Assembly: GCA_934271735.1 (NCBI GenBank)
Contig: CAKQSB010000008.1
Span: 19,212 to 83,211, forward strand
Reading direction: 5' to 3'
Length of the DNA stretch: 64,000 bases
DNA from: an uncultured Clostridia bacterium
GTDB lineage: Bacteria; Bacillota; Clostridia; Christensenellales; Borkfalkiaceae
Shown: positions 47,614-56,410 of the stretch, one piece after another
Position numbering within the stretch: position 1 is the first letter of the stretch
Layout: every line of letters starts with the position of its first letter
Program-made: the position numbers and the translations under genes
Notes under the pieces: generated by a model
What the model was told of the DNA's origin: nothing
The model's database searches: none
What the model saw: only the letters and a program-made list of their open reading frames with translations

Positions 47614-48513
47614 TTATCCTTTTACTCCGCCAACCGTTAAATTCCCGAGCAACCGTTTATGGAAGCAAAGGAATATTATGAGTACCGGAAGTAAAAACAT
47701 CATCGGCGCTGCCATTTTTACAGGCATTTTTGCAAAGTAGTTAAACGAACTGCTCTTTATCCAGTACAACGCTTCCGATATAGTCGGATGTGTGGGAAGA
47801 TAAAGCATCGGCGTCTGAAAGTCGTTCCAATAAGTCACGAACATAATCAGCAACACCGTAAAGAAAGTATTTTTTGCAAGAGGTAACGAAATTCTCGTCA
47901 TTATGCAAAAATCGCTTGCCCCGTCTATTTCCGCCGCCTCACTGTAAGCCTCCGGAATAGATGAGAACACTTCGTGAAACACAAGAAAGTAAAGTCCTAA
48001 GAAACCCGACTTAAGTATCCACATTCCGAACATATGATCGTAAATACCCATTCTGATTACTACCTGCAATTCGGAAGCCTGACTGCCGACTATGGGGACG
48101 ACCATACATACGAGAACCGTACCGTAAACGACCTTTGAAAATTTATATTTATATCTCGCGCAAAGATATGCCGTTATGCAAGGCACGAGCGTTGCAACGA
48201 AAGCACTGCCGACGGAATATAAAACCGAGTTCAGAATCATATTCCCGGCGGATATAACCGTCTTTACTCCGTCAATAAGTTTTTCTACCTTGTACTCGTT
48301 TAAGACGTAAGAAAAATTATCGAAATACCATGGATTCGGTAAGCCGTATTTATTGCCGAGAAAATCGTTCGGATCTTTCAGTGAAGTAAGGAATGCCCAA
48401 ACTAACCATATTATCAACACAGCGCAATAAAAGCCGAGTATTATCGCCATCGTTATCGTTAAAGGCGACATTCTCTCTCTCGTTACGCCATGTTTACGTT
48501 TTAATTTTTTCAC
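47614..48513 (-). CDS. Carbohydrate ABC transporter permease, MalG type (CUT1)
   Basis: A 299-residue permease with six membrane segments. The BPD-type EAA motif reads EAAEIDGASDFCIMTRISLP. N-terminal features of CUT1 second permeases are present (SLKDPNDFLGNKYGLPNPWY). It lies 2 bases after the partner permease. With the binding protein it imports an oligosaccharide; the ATPase is not in the window. Confidence 0.92.
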   Translation of the reverse strand: MKKLKRKHGVTRERMSPLTITMAIILGFYCAVLIIWLVWAFLTSLKDPNDFLGNKYGLPNPWYFDNFSYVLNEYKVEKLIDGVKTVISAGNMILNSVLYSVGSAFVATLVPCITAYLCARYKYKFSKVVYGTVLVCMVVPIVGSQASELQVVIRMGIYDHMFGMWILKSGFLGLYFLVFHEVFSSIPEAYSEAAEIDGASDFCIMTRISLPLAKNTFFTVLLIMFVTYWNDFQTPMLYLPTHPTISEALYWIKSSSFNYFAKMPVKMAAPMMFLLPVLIIFLCFHKRLLGNLTVGGVKG

Positions 48514-48515
48514 GC

Positions 48516-49436
48516 TCAGTCCTCCTTCGGTCCGTATTTATCGAGCAGATGCTTAACTAAAAACGTAAGCGGTACCGCTACTGCCGTAATCATAAGTCCG
48601 AGTGACGCAATCGTCGGATATTCCGACATGTTCTGTTTTGCCGTGTAGGTTTTTACGTAAAGCAAATATCCCAAAGTCATCGTTTCGTTGTTCGGCGTCG
48701 TCCCGAAGAAAATAAAGTCGTTAATCTGATTAGTAAATATTCCCGCGACGCCCGTTACAAGGAAAACGGAAACCGTCGAAAACGACATCGGTAAAACGAT
48801 GTACCAAAACTCTTTAATTCCGCTCGCACCATCCAGGTGTGCCGATTCTATAACCTCTGTCGAAATGGAAGACATTTTATTGGCATACATTAAAACCGAA
48901 GTTGCAAAACCTATAAAAATATTATAAAACATTACGGTCGCAAATCGTCTGTCAATGCTGAAAAAGTCTATTTTTCGATCCATATCGAACAGTTTTTTGA
49001 GTATATCTGCCAAGACGTTGTTCATAAAAGAAGTATAAATACTTACCAAAACTATGCTTGACAATATGGACGGCAAAAAGAGCATAACTCTGAAGAATCC
49101 CGATGCAGGCAGTTTCTTGAATATGTAATACGAGAAAAACAATCCGAGCGGCACGCCCACAACGAGAGTAATCAGATACACCTTAAGCGACACCCCCGCC
49201 GCAGTTATCATTTGTTCAAACATCGTAGGATCTTTGAACCAACGCGTAAAATTGTCGAGAGTCCAACCAAATTTGGTATAATCGTATACATCTATATTCT
49301 TAAACGACAACAGAATCGAGTTGAAGTTTACAAAAAGATAGAATATCACGAATTGCAAAACAGGATACGCCATAAACGCGCAGTAGAATATAAGTTTTTT
49401 ATTCGAACGCGAACGGGCGCTGTTTTTTTCGGCCAT
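48516..49436 (-). CDS. Carbohydrate ABC transporter permease, MalF/UgpA type (CUT1)
   Basis: A 306-residue permease with six membrane segments and the EAA-type coupling motif ESAHLDGASGIKEFWYIVLP. The segment YTKFGWTLDNFTRWFKDPTM is typical of the first CUT1 permease. It starts 2 bases after the binding-protein gene, and the two permease genes are almost contiguous, which fits translational coupling. Confidence 0.92.
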   Translation of the reverse strand: MAEKNSARSRSNKKLIFYCAFMAYPVLQFVIFYLFVNFNSILLSFKNIDVYDYTKFGWTLDNFTRWFKDPTMFEQMITAAGVSLKVYLITLVVGVPLGLFFSYYIFKKLPASGFFRVMLFLPSILSSIVLVSIYTSFMNNVLADILKKLFDMDRKIDFFSIDRRFATVMFYNIFIGFATSVLMYANKMSSISTEVIESAHLDGASGIKEFWYIVLPMSFSTVSVFLVTGVAGIFTNQINDFIFFGTTPNNETMTLGYLLYVKTYTAKQNMSEYPTIASLGLMITAVAVPLTFLVKHLLDKYGPKED

Positions 49437-49438
49437 TT

Positions 49439-51184
49439 TTATACCTCTTTCCAGAAAGCAGAACCTCTCTTCTTCCAGTATGCATAACTCTTCAGGAAAT
49501 AATCTTCTGCGCTCTTTGCGCTTACGCCGTCTTTCAAAATCGTCACGGGGGTACCGGGTTGTACGCCGATAGTGTTAATCTTGGTAGGCATCAAGTCGCT
49601 TCGGTTTTTGAGATAGAACGGAGCGTTGGAATAATAACTGAATGTTTCCGCTTTTTTATTATAGTTTATAAGGGTTTTCGTGAAGTAGTTTGCTTTATTG
49701 TAAGTTTCAGTGCTTACTTCATAATCAAAATCCTTAAGAGCATGGGTTATATCGGTAAATTTATCGAGAGCTTCGTTACTGCAAGCATACTGAACGAAAT
49801 CGAGCGCAGCCTGTTTTTTCGTTCCGAGATTTGCTTTCACGCAAACCGCAGCTTCAAGATAATCGAGGAATACCTTATTTCCTTCCGCAAGTTTCTCGGT
49901 GTTAGCCTTCGGAAGAGACATCCAACCGAATTTACGATTTTGTTTTGAATATTTCTCATCCTTTTTTGCCATATTGTTAAAAACAACGTTGGCCTCGGCT
50001 TCCCACCAGGATCCGTCTACATACATAGCATACTTCTCGTCCGAAACAGACATATCGGTGCCGGATTTAAGGAACATTTCCTGAGCGTCGGTCTGCGTGA
50101 ACGCAGTATTAAAACCGTCTTCATTGTAGTAGTCTTCTTTGGAAACCATACGTTTTACAAAGTCGAGCGCATAATACTTACCTGCCTGACGGAACACGTC
50201 ATATCCGTTAGTATAATCAATCGTTGCGCTTTCGATAACAGGTTCGCCGTTTTCCTTTATAACCGCAGTTCCGTCGCTGTTAAGCTTAATCAGATCGGTA
50301 GCGTTGCCTTTGAAAGACATATTGAGTTCCATTTGATCGAGACCTTCGTATTCCGCTACTAAAGCATTGTAAAGAATGTTGATATAATAATCGGAAAAAG
50401 TTCCGGGAAGCATAAACGGAGTAACGCCTCTCTTCAGCATTTGTCCGCAGAGATAAAAGAATTCGTCATACGTTGCGGGAAGTCCGTCATCCATAGAATA
50501 GTCAATACCGTTTTCCGTTCCCGTTTTTCCGTCCGGTCCCTTGCTCTTGTTCGGGTTGGTTTTGCTTATGAGCGAGGTCGTTTCGGAATCCGAAATATAA
50601 AATCCGTATTCGTCGAAAATTTCCACGTTATAAATAAGCCCCATCGCTCCCTTGTAGTGAGGAAGCGCGTAATATTTTTCCTGTACGCCTTCCGACGTAA
50701 CGCCGCCGAAATACGAAATCTGCTTATCGTTCATTTTGGAACGAATAGTTTTACTATCGTATTTACTCGTATTAGTGACAATGCTCGTCAAATCTTCAAG
50801 CGCGCCGCTCTGACGCCAAGCATAATAATCTCCGCCTTCCATAAAAAATACATCAAAGTTGGAATTCTTTATGTCATCCGAAGACCATTGCTTCATTGCT
50901 CCCTCATGGCGAACCTGAACGCCTTTTTTGCCTTCTTCGTAGACAACGTCTTTATGTGCTTCTTCGAAGTCCGCTTCGAGCTGATATAACCACTCGTCCT
51001 TAAAACCCGCATTGTAAGTCCAGACATAAATCTGCGTCTTGGATTCGTCGTATGCTTTGTCCGAATGACCGCCGTCACTGCTTCCGCCGCCGGAATTCGG
51101 GCTGCCGCAACCGACAACCGAGATTACCGATGTCAGCGCAATACCCATCGCCAAAACCGATGCAAACAATTTATTTTTTTTCAT
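49439..51184 (-). CDS. Carbohydrate ABC transporter substrate-binding lipoprotein (SBP family 1)
   Basis: A 581-residue lipoprotein (lipobox SVVGC, Cys26) with a Gly/Ser spacer and the family-1 fold (QIYVWTYNAGFKDEWLYQLEADFEEAHKD, FMEGGDYYAWRQSGALEDLT, MYVDGSWWEAEAN). It is longer than the typical 420-450, mainly through loops near 200-340. ATG 51184 or the adjacent GTG 51187 could start it; both lie behind AAGGAG. First gene of the operon; its promoter lies next to the putative AraC operator. It determines the substrate of the transporter, which cannot be read from sequence. Confidence 0.92.
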   Translation of the reverse strand: MKKNKLFASVLAMGIALTSVISVVGCGSPNSGGGSSDGGHSDKAYDESKTQIYVWTYNAGFKDEWLYQLEADFEEAHKDVVYEEGKKGVQVRHEGAMKQWSSDDIKNSNFDVFFMEGGDYYAWRQSGALEDLTSIVTNTSKYDSKTIRSKMNDKQISYFGGVTSEGVQEKYYALPHYKGAMGLIYNVEIFDEYGFYISDSETTSLISKTNPNKSKGPDGKTGTENGIDYSMDDGLPATYDEFFYLCGQMLKRGVTPFMLPGTFSDYYINILYNALVAEYEGLDQMELNMSFKGNATDLIKLNSDGTAVIKENGEPVIESATIDYTNGYDVFRQAGKYYALDFVKRMVSKEDYYNEDGFNTAFTQTDAQEMFLKSGTDMSVSDEKYAMYVDGSWWEAEANVVFNNMAKKDEKYSKQNRKFGWMSLPKANTEKLAEGNKVFLDYLEAAVCVKANLGTKKQAALDFVQYACSNEALDKFTDITHALKDFDYEVSTETYNKANYFTKTLINYNKKAETFSYYSNAPFYLKNRSDLMPTKINTIGVQPGTPVTILKDGVSAKSAEDYFLKSYAYWKKRGSAFWKEV

Positions 51185-51244
51185 CACAATTTACTCCTTC
51201 TGCCTATGGCACAGAATATGCCGCAGCATAGTTTTCTTATCTTT

Positions 51245-51273
51245 ATTATAATACATACTGCAGTTGCTGTCCA
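51245..51273 (-). promoter_or_regulatory. Promoter of the sugar ABC transporter/glycan operon
   Basis: On the minus strand TGGACA (51268-51273), 17 bases, perfect TATAAT (51245-51250). The putative operator 51280-51311 begins 7 bases upstream of the -35 box, a position used by AraC-type activators that contact sigma. Confidence 0.75.
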
Positions 51274-51279
51274 TACTCA

Positions 51280-51311
51280 TACTTATTATTTTTTACGAAT
51301 TTCTATTGTCT
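51280..51311. promoter_or_regulatory. Putative AraC-type operator, site 1
   Basis: The 19-bp core TATTTTTTACGAATTTCTA here recurs exactly at 59230-59248. It spans a downstream half-site TTTCTATTGTCT and an upstream half-site TACTTATTATTT with starts 20 bp apart, on one face of the helix. It lies between the regulator gene and the promoter of the ABC operon. The sequence identity is seen; binding by the local AraC protein is inferred. Confidence 0.6.
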
Positions 51312-51367
51312 TTATTTTTCGTTTTACTTTTCCGCTCCTTTATGGTATATTTATATCGGAGGGCAAT

Positions 51368-52177
51368 ATGGCAGTTGTAACATATAACAATTTCAGTTTT
51401 CATATCCAGCATAACGGCTACCCCGTAATGCATGACCACCTCGGCACATATGAATTTATATTCGTTTTAAGCGGAGAAATTCTGCATAAAATCAACGGCA
51501 GAAAAGAAATATTAGAGCAAAATACCCTTTGTTTTCTTACACCGACAGATAAACACGCCCTTGAAAAGAATACCGACGACGCTATTTATATCAGTTTATC
51601 TATCGTCCAAGAACATTTTGAAAAACTGCTTGAATGGATTTCTCAGGACATACAACGGCGAGCGTTTAACAATTATGAAAGAATAATAATTTCTTCGGAT
51701 GCCGCAGCGGATATAACAAAATTGACGAATAAGGCGCTTACTTCGGAACCCGCCGTTCATTACGAATTTCTACATCTCATAACTTGTATTCTGGTACGTA
51801 AAATAATAACTTATCATTACGGCAGTGCAATTACGAAAAACTATCATCACGCCGTTGAAAAATTTATAAGATTGCTCGACGACAAAAAGAATTTATCAAT
51901 TCCGCTTGACAAACTCGTATGGCAAACCGGATATTCCTACACTCACCTGAACAAACTGTTTTTACAGGATACCGGCGTAAGCGTCGGCAAATTTTTCAGT
52001 AAAAGAAAATTAGATTATGCTCTTACCGCAATAAAGTGTTCAGACGAATCTTTACAATCAGTATCCGATACGCTTGGTTTTTCTACCTATTCGCATTTTT
52101 CCTCGTTTTTTAAAAAATGCACAGGCTATTCCCCGTTACAATACAGACAAAGTTCAGCCGCCTCGTTTATTATTTGA
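51368..52177 (+). CDS. AraC-family transcriptional regulator with cupin sensor domain
   Basis: A 269-residue regulator. The N-terminal cupin-type sugar-sensing domain (about 10-110: NGYPVMHDHLGTYEFIFVLS, GREILEQ-like strand, FLTPTDKHALEKN) is followed by two helix-turn-helix motifs: the first near LDKLVWQTGYSYTHLNKLFL, the second LQSVSDTLGFSTYSHFSSFF, with the family end TGYSPLQYRQ. I chose ATG 51368 with GGAGGG upstream; the frame is open further upstream, but that part lies over the promoter region. It is divergent from the ABC operon and probably activates it when the glycan or its product is sensed. Confidence 0.92.
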   Translation: MAVVTYNNFSFHIQHNGYPVMHDHLGTYEFIFVLSGEILHKINGRKEILEQNTLCFLTPTDKHALEKNTDDAIYISLSIVQEHFEKLLEWISQDIQRRAFNNYERIIISSDAAADITKLTNKALTSEPAVHYEFLHLITCILVRKIITYHYGSAITKNYHHAVEKFIRLLDDKKNLSIPLDKLVWQTGYSYTHLNKLFLQDTGVSVGKFFSKRKLDYALTAIKCSDESLQSVSDTLGFSTYSHFSSFFKKCTGYSPLQYRQSSAASFII

Positions 52178-52184
52178 AGACAAA

Positions 52185-52213
52185 AGCCGCAACAAAATTG
52201 CGGCTTCGTTTTT
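52185..52213. terminator. Bidirectional terminator between the AraC gene and the MFS operon
   Basis: AGCCGCAA and TTGCGGCT form a stem followed by CGTTTTTA on the plus strand and by TTTGTCTT on the minus strand. It lies 7 bases after the regulator stop codon and 35 bases from the convergent MFS stop. Confidence 0.8.
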
Positions 52214-52248
52214 ATATTTAAGTATTGCAGAAAAACAATAAGCGTGCA

Positions 52249-53559
52249 TTACGACGAGTATTTTTTATACGCCAAACGTCGGCACGTTTTTTCAGTCATT
52301 TTTTTAACTTTCAGTCTGAAAATCAAATAAACCGCAGCGACAACAACGCATACCGCGCTTAATGCGGCAAGCAGCAAAAACACTGCGTTCCACCCGAATC
52401 TATCGGCAAACGCGCCCAAACCATAAGCACTTAATGTGTTCCCGACATAACAAAGCCCGTTCATAATTCCGGCAAGCAATCCCGCGTTTAACTCTTTTTT
52501 CAGATATAGCGGAGCCACACTTGTTATAATATTGTTAGCGGAAGAAGTCAGAAGCGACACTCCGGCAAGGCAAACAAGCGTTACAACTACGCCATAGACG
52601 CCTTCACCCGCCAACGTTAAGCAGAAAGTTAAAACCGCAGTTACGGCAAACGCTATCCCGCACAAGTCTACAAAATCATGAACTTTCTTGTTAAGAGCAA
52701 CCGCAACAGACGTGCCGAACAGTGCAAGCATCGGCATTACGAGCGTTAAAATAATACCGATCGAATCGGGAACTCCGTATTGCTCTTTGAGTATTGCAGG
52801 AACCCAAGTCGTCAAACCGTCTTTGACAAGATTGGTTATAATGGCGAAAAAACCAAGCAAAACTATGGAAATAAACATTACTTTGCTTATTTTTTGCTTG
52901 CTGTTTCGCTTTTCTTCGCTTGTTTCCGAAACTATGTTTTCGTCCGATTTTTCAGCAACGCACGCTTTAGTCAGTTTATCGTAAAAGCATATCCAAAAAA
53001 AAGCAATCGCAGGCAAAATAACCGACGCAAGATAAAATATTATGCGATAATTGCCGATTGCGACAAAGAGAGCGGAAAGCCCGTAAACGACAAAAGTCCC
53101 TACCGCAACGGTCGTTCCCATTGTCACGACAACTTTAGGAGAATAATCGGCTTTAAGCGTTTCGGATAATAGTCTGATAAGCGACGGCCACAATACAGAC
53201 AAAGCCGCGCCGTTTATAAGCCATAAAAATCTAATGACAACAAAATTTCTTATAATACCGACCGACAAATTGCAAGCCGCAGATATAAGCAAAACACAAA
53301 ACACAAGGTATTTAAGATTATATTTTTTGCAAAAAATACCGTTTATTATCTGCCCGGCACCATAGGCAAAAAAGAAAAACGTGCTTGCCATACCCGCCAT
53401 TGCATGCGTGACGTTAAAATCTTTCTCAATATTAACGATATTCGCGCTATAGCCTAACTTTCCTATGTAGGAGCAAACATATACAAGCCAACAAATCAGC
53501 AATAGTACGGCGGCAGATTTACTCATCCCGATTTTATTCTGTTTAGTTTTACCCGTCAT
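52249..53559 (-). CDS. MFS transporter of the organophosphate/hexuronate type
   Basis: A 436-residue transporter with about twelve membrane segments and a charged central loop (about 200-225). Features such as VCSYIGKLGYSANIVNIEKD, FFFAYGAGQIINGIFCKKYN and WLINGAALSVLWPSLIRLLS resemble the OPA/anion-cation symporter group (GlpT, UhpT and hexuronate relatives). Its ATG overlaps the stop of the MBL gene (ATGA), so it is translationally coupled. It is the last gene of its operon. A substrate such as a sugar acid or sugar phosphate would suit the locus, but that is inference. Confidence 0.85.
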   Translation of the reverse strand: MTGKTKQNKIGMSKSAAVLLLICWLVYVCSYIGKLGYSANIVNIEKDFNVTHAMAGMASTFFFFAYGAGQIINGIFCKKYNLKYLVFCVLLISAACNLSVGIIRNFVVIRFLWLINGAALSVLWPSLIRLLSETLKADYSPKVVVTMGTTVAVGTFVVYGLSALFVAIGNYRIIFYLASVILPAIAFFWICFYDKLTKACVAEKSDENIVSETSEEKRNSKQKISKVMFISIVLLGFFAIITNLVKDGLTTWVPAILKEQYGVPDSIGIILTLVMPMLALFGTSVAVALNKKVHDFVDLCGIAFAVTAVLTFCLTLAGEGVYGVVVTLVCLAGVSLLTSSANNIITSVAPLYLKKELNAGLLAGIMNGLCYVGNTLSAYGLGAFADRFGWNAVFLLLAALSAVCVVVAAVYLIFRLKVKKMTEKTCRRLAYKKYSS

Positions 53560-54416
53560 AAAATCACCTTACAAGTTCCGAAACCGCTGACGTAATGTCT
53601 TTTCACGCCTAAAAGATCCATCCATTTCCGCGTAAGCGCAGTACCGTACATTCTTATTCTCCCCGCTTTTTTAAGCGCTTCCCCGTCGGAAAGGTAATCG
53701 GGGATTTCCGCTTCTTCGTACAGCCACTTCGGCGCGCACCAAAAACACGCTTCGGGCATTATTTCGGCATACACTTCCATAGATACGTTCATATGCCCGT
53801 GATGAGCCATCTGGCAGTAATCTGCCTTTAACATATCTTTGCTTTCGCGGAACAATACGTCACCGCCATCGGGACCGAGATCGCCTAAAAATATAACCGA
53901 TTTATTCTCACCCGACAACTTGAACACAAGAGACGCATCGTTCATAAGATTCGCGTAAAGCCCGCCGGTATAAGAATATAAAATATCGATAGTTATTTCA
54001 TCTACTATTATTTTATCTCCCTTTTTAACAATACGGGCTTTGTCGATAAATTTATCTTTAACCGCATTGAACGAGGGGATCATTTCGTTTAATTCTTCAC
54101 GGAAATACTGAAGATCGGGAACATCGGTTATAGCGATAAGTTCGTCATAATCGGGGAAATTATAATATACTGCCTCTATATCGAAGTCCGCGCCGCCGTT
54201 TTCGGCCATTTCATACACGAAACCGTCGATGTGGTCGCTGTGCGCGTGCGTTAAAATCCACGCCGAAACATGCCTGCCGTCAACGTATTTTTTCAGAAGC
54301 GGCATATCTTCCCGCCTGCCGCCGTCTACGATTATTACGTTATTTTTCTTTGTAACGATAACGAAACTCATCATAAACTCGCTCGTTTCCGTCAACATAT
54401 ACATTTCCGTATTCAT
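53556..54416 (-). CDS. MBL-fold metallohydrolase
   Basis: A 286-residue metallo-beta-lactamase-fold protein with THAHSDHIDG (His57, His59, Asp61, His62), a later FLGDLGPDGGD and QMAHHGHMN, which supply the remaining metal ligands. There is no signal peptide. The layout resembles the stand-alone hydrolases related to the ComEC C-terminal domain. It overlaps both neighbours by four bases (ATGA), so it is coupled to the GH20-like enzyme and the MFS transporter. Substrate unknown, perhaps a sugar lactone or phosphoester. Confidence 0.85.
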   Translation of the reverse strand: MNTEMYMLTETSEFMMSFVIVTKKNNVIIVDGGRREDMPLLKKYVDGRHVSAWILTHAHSDHIDGFVYEMAENGGADFDIEAVYYNFPDYDELIAITDVPDLQYFREELNEMIPSFNAVKDKFIDKARIVKKGDKIIVDEITIDILYSYTGGLYANLMNDASLVFKLSGENKSVIFLGDLGPDGGDVLFRESKDMLKADYCQMAHHGHMNVSMEVYAEIMPEACFWCAPKWLYEEAEIPDYLSDGEALKKAGRIRMYGTALTRKWMDLLGVKRHYVSGFGTCKVIL

Positions 54417-56338
54417 TTTATCTCTTCAAATTTTATTTTTATGGTATTTTCGATTTTACCTAACCCGACATCGTTAAAATGAGCCTCACCGTCGCCGTAA
54501 CCAAGAATAGCAAAACGCGTATCGGGATAAATCACGTTGTTCTCGAAATAAACTTCACCGCAAACTTTTTCGGCTTCAGCGGCTGTATATTCTTTACCGC
54601 CCGCAATATAACGAAAGTTTACGGGAAAAGTCTGACCTTCGCCCGCGCTCGAAAACTCTATGTATTCAATTTCCTTATCCGAATTTCCGAGCAAAAACAT
54701 AAGAGTATAAACGCCGCCGCACTCGAAACCCGTATAACTCGGTTTTATTCCGCCGGAATACAACGTTTTTTCATCTTCACCCGTAAATTTAACTTTTATC
54801 CGAGCGTTTGGCGTACCGAAGCCGTCGTGCATCATAAAGTCGCCGTATAAAACGCCGTTTTGATCGGCGCATTCGATTGCCGAACGTATATTGTAAAGAG
54901 TTTTATAAAAGTTAACGTATTTATCCGCATAATCTTTGCGCGGAACTATTGCCGAACGAAATTTCTCTTTAAGATACGATGACAAATCTTCGCTCGCCCG
55001 ATATAGATTTTTTGCGCAATCGATGTTACTAACGCCAGATTTTATAGCGTTTTTTCCGCTAAGACAATCTCTTCCGCATCCATAAACCGTAAACAATTCG
55101 TCGGTTGCTTTTTCGGTAATTACTTTCGCGTATAATTCCATAAACGAGCGGCAGAGATCAATGCGCACGTCTCTGCAAAACGCATCGATATTATCCCTCG
55201 TTTTCAATAGTTCCGATTGCAAAGTTCTGACAACATCGGCTAAATTATCACGGAATTGATTTTTTACAAAGAAATCCGATTCCGCCATCGCCGTGCTTAT
55301 ATACGCAGAATAATACATAGGAACGTCTATGGAAAGAAGTTTTTCGGCAATGGCAACACTCCCCGTAACTTCCGTATAAACGTTCAGAAAATCGTCTTCG
55401 GTTATTCTACCGGACCAAAGCCTGCCAGCCGCCGCCATAATAGGATAAGTACATAAGTAAAAAGAAGATGATTTTTCCCATGATGTGGCAACTGCGCCCA
55501 TAGGACTGTATTTCATAGCATAACGAGTCAAAGTTTTTACGTTATACGCAGAAGAATATTCGCCCATATACGCACAGAACAGATAGTTAAAACCCAACTT
55601 GTCATAGAGGTAAAACCAATCCTTTTTAACTCTCCCCGTCCAATGTCCGGCGGGAAGATCGCTTACAAAATAGTAATTCCAATTACAAAGAATTATATCG
55701 CGGGGAAGTTCGCGAAGAATGTCGGCGTACTCGAAAAAATCATCCCACATCATCATCGTTTTACCGAGTTTTTTTACAAGAGCATACGAACGCAAAATAT
55801 GCTTTAAGAACATTTGCGCTTTGCTTTCACCGCGTTTTATTCTATCCCTGCAACGCGGGCATACGGCAAAATCGAAAGGCTCGTCAAGCCCCATATGAAT
55901 ATACGGCGAAGTGAATACGGACGATACTTCCGAAATATACTTTTCAAAAAACTCATACAGTTTTTCGTTTGACGAGCAACCGCACGTACCGCGCAAAGTC
56001 GATGCAAAACCTCTGCCCTCTTTCTGTTCGTTTTCGCATTCGCTCAAATCTTCAAGTTGCGGGTAGGCAAACATCTTTTCCATATGCCCGAGATTTTCAA
56101 ACACGGGAATAAGCGAAACGCCCTTTTCGTCGCCGTATTTCACAATCTCGCACATTTCGTCGAGCGAATAAGTGTCGTCTTTATCGAAAAACTCCGTCTC
56201 GCTCGTGCGCACCGCATTTTCGAGGTAACAAAGCATTGCATTGTATCCGTTGTTAAATGCAAAATCTATGTACTCTTTAATAAACGGTATATTTTCCTTT
56301 TGTCTTGCCAGATCTATCTGCGCGCAGATAAGTTTCAT
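54413..56338 (-). CDS. GH20-like beta-N-acetylhexosaminidase-family protein
   Basis: A 641-residue cytoplasmic protein. The N-terminal barrel begins directly (ICAQIDLARQKENIPFIKEY) and carries YIHMGLDEPFD with the paired Asp152-Glu153 that GH20 enzymes use (usual form H-x-G-x-DE), preceded by PVFENLGHMEKMF. A CPRCRDR cysteine pair follows directly. MMMWDDFFEYADIL and CNWNYY fit the aromatic +/- subsite pattern. The C-terminal 200 residues look like a helical domain and a beta-sandwich. Lacking a signal peptide, it should act on imported oligosaccharides. Specificity for GlcNAc is likely but not proven. The RBS is AAGAGGAAAG. Confidence 0.75.
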   Translation of the reverse strand: MKLICAQIDLARQKENIPFIKEYIDFAFNNGYNAMLCYLENAVRTSETEFFDKDDTYSLDEMCEIVKYGDEKGVSLIPVFENLGHMEKMFAYPQLEDLSECENEQKEGRGFASTLRGTCGCSSNEKLYEFFEKYISEVSSVFTSPYIHMGLDEPFDFAVCPRCRDRIKRGESKAQMFLKHILRSYALVKKLGKTMMMWDDFFEYADILRELPRDIILCNWNYYFVSDLPAGHWTGRVKKDWFYLYDKLGFNYLFCAYMGEYSSAYNVKTLTRYAMKYSPMGAVATSWEKSSSFYLCTYPIMAAAGRLWSGRITEDDFLNVYTEVTGSVAIAEKLLSIDVPMYYSAYISTAMAESDFFVKNQFRDNLADVVRTLQSELLKTRDNIDAFCRDVRIDLCRSFMELYAKVITEKATDELFTVYGCGRDCLSGKNAIKSGVSNIDCAKNLYRASEDLSSYLKEKFRSAIVPRKDYADKYVNFYKTLYNIRSAIECADQNGVLYGDFMMHDGFGTPNARIKVKFTGEDEKTLYSGGIKPSYTGFECGGVYTLMFLLGNSDKEIEYIEFSSAGEGQTFPVNFRYIAGGKEYTAAEAEKVCGEVYFENNVIYPDTRFAILGYGDGEAHFNDVGLGKIENTIKIKFEEIK

Positions 56339-56363
56339 TTCTTTCCTCTTGAAAAATAGTAAG

Positions 56364-56389
56364 GGGCGGACTTATTATTAAGCCCGCCC
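56364..56389 (-). promoter_or_regulatory. Hairpin between the lipoprotein and GH20-like genes
   Basis: A 10-bp stem (GGGCGGACTT against AAGCCCGCCC, one G-T pair) with a 6-base loop lies in the 72-base gap. On the minus strand it is followed by CTTACTATTTTTC, a weak T-tract. It could partly terminate transcription after the lipoprotein gene, lowering the expression of the enzymes behind it. Confidence 0.5.
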
Positions 56390-56410
56390 GCATAAAGACT
56401 TTTTATTGAA

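Noticed and set aside
51311..51357. A plus-strand promoter for the AraC gene (TTTTAC, 18 bases, TATATT)
   Set aside because: The match is weak and the AT-rich background gives many such pairs; not enough to list as a feature.
51065..51367. In-frame extension of the AraC gene upstream to 51065
   Set aside because: It overlaps the start of the divergent binding-protein gene and the promoter; the good GGAGGG site is at 51358.
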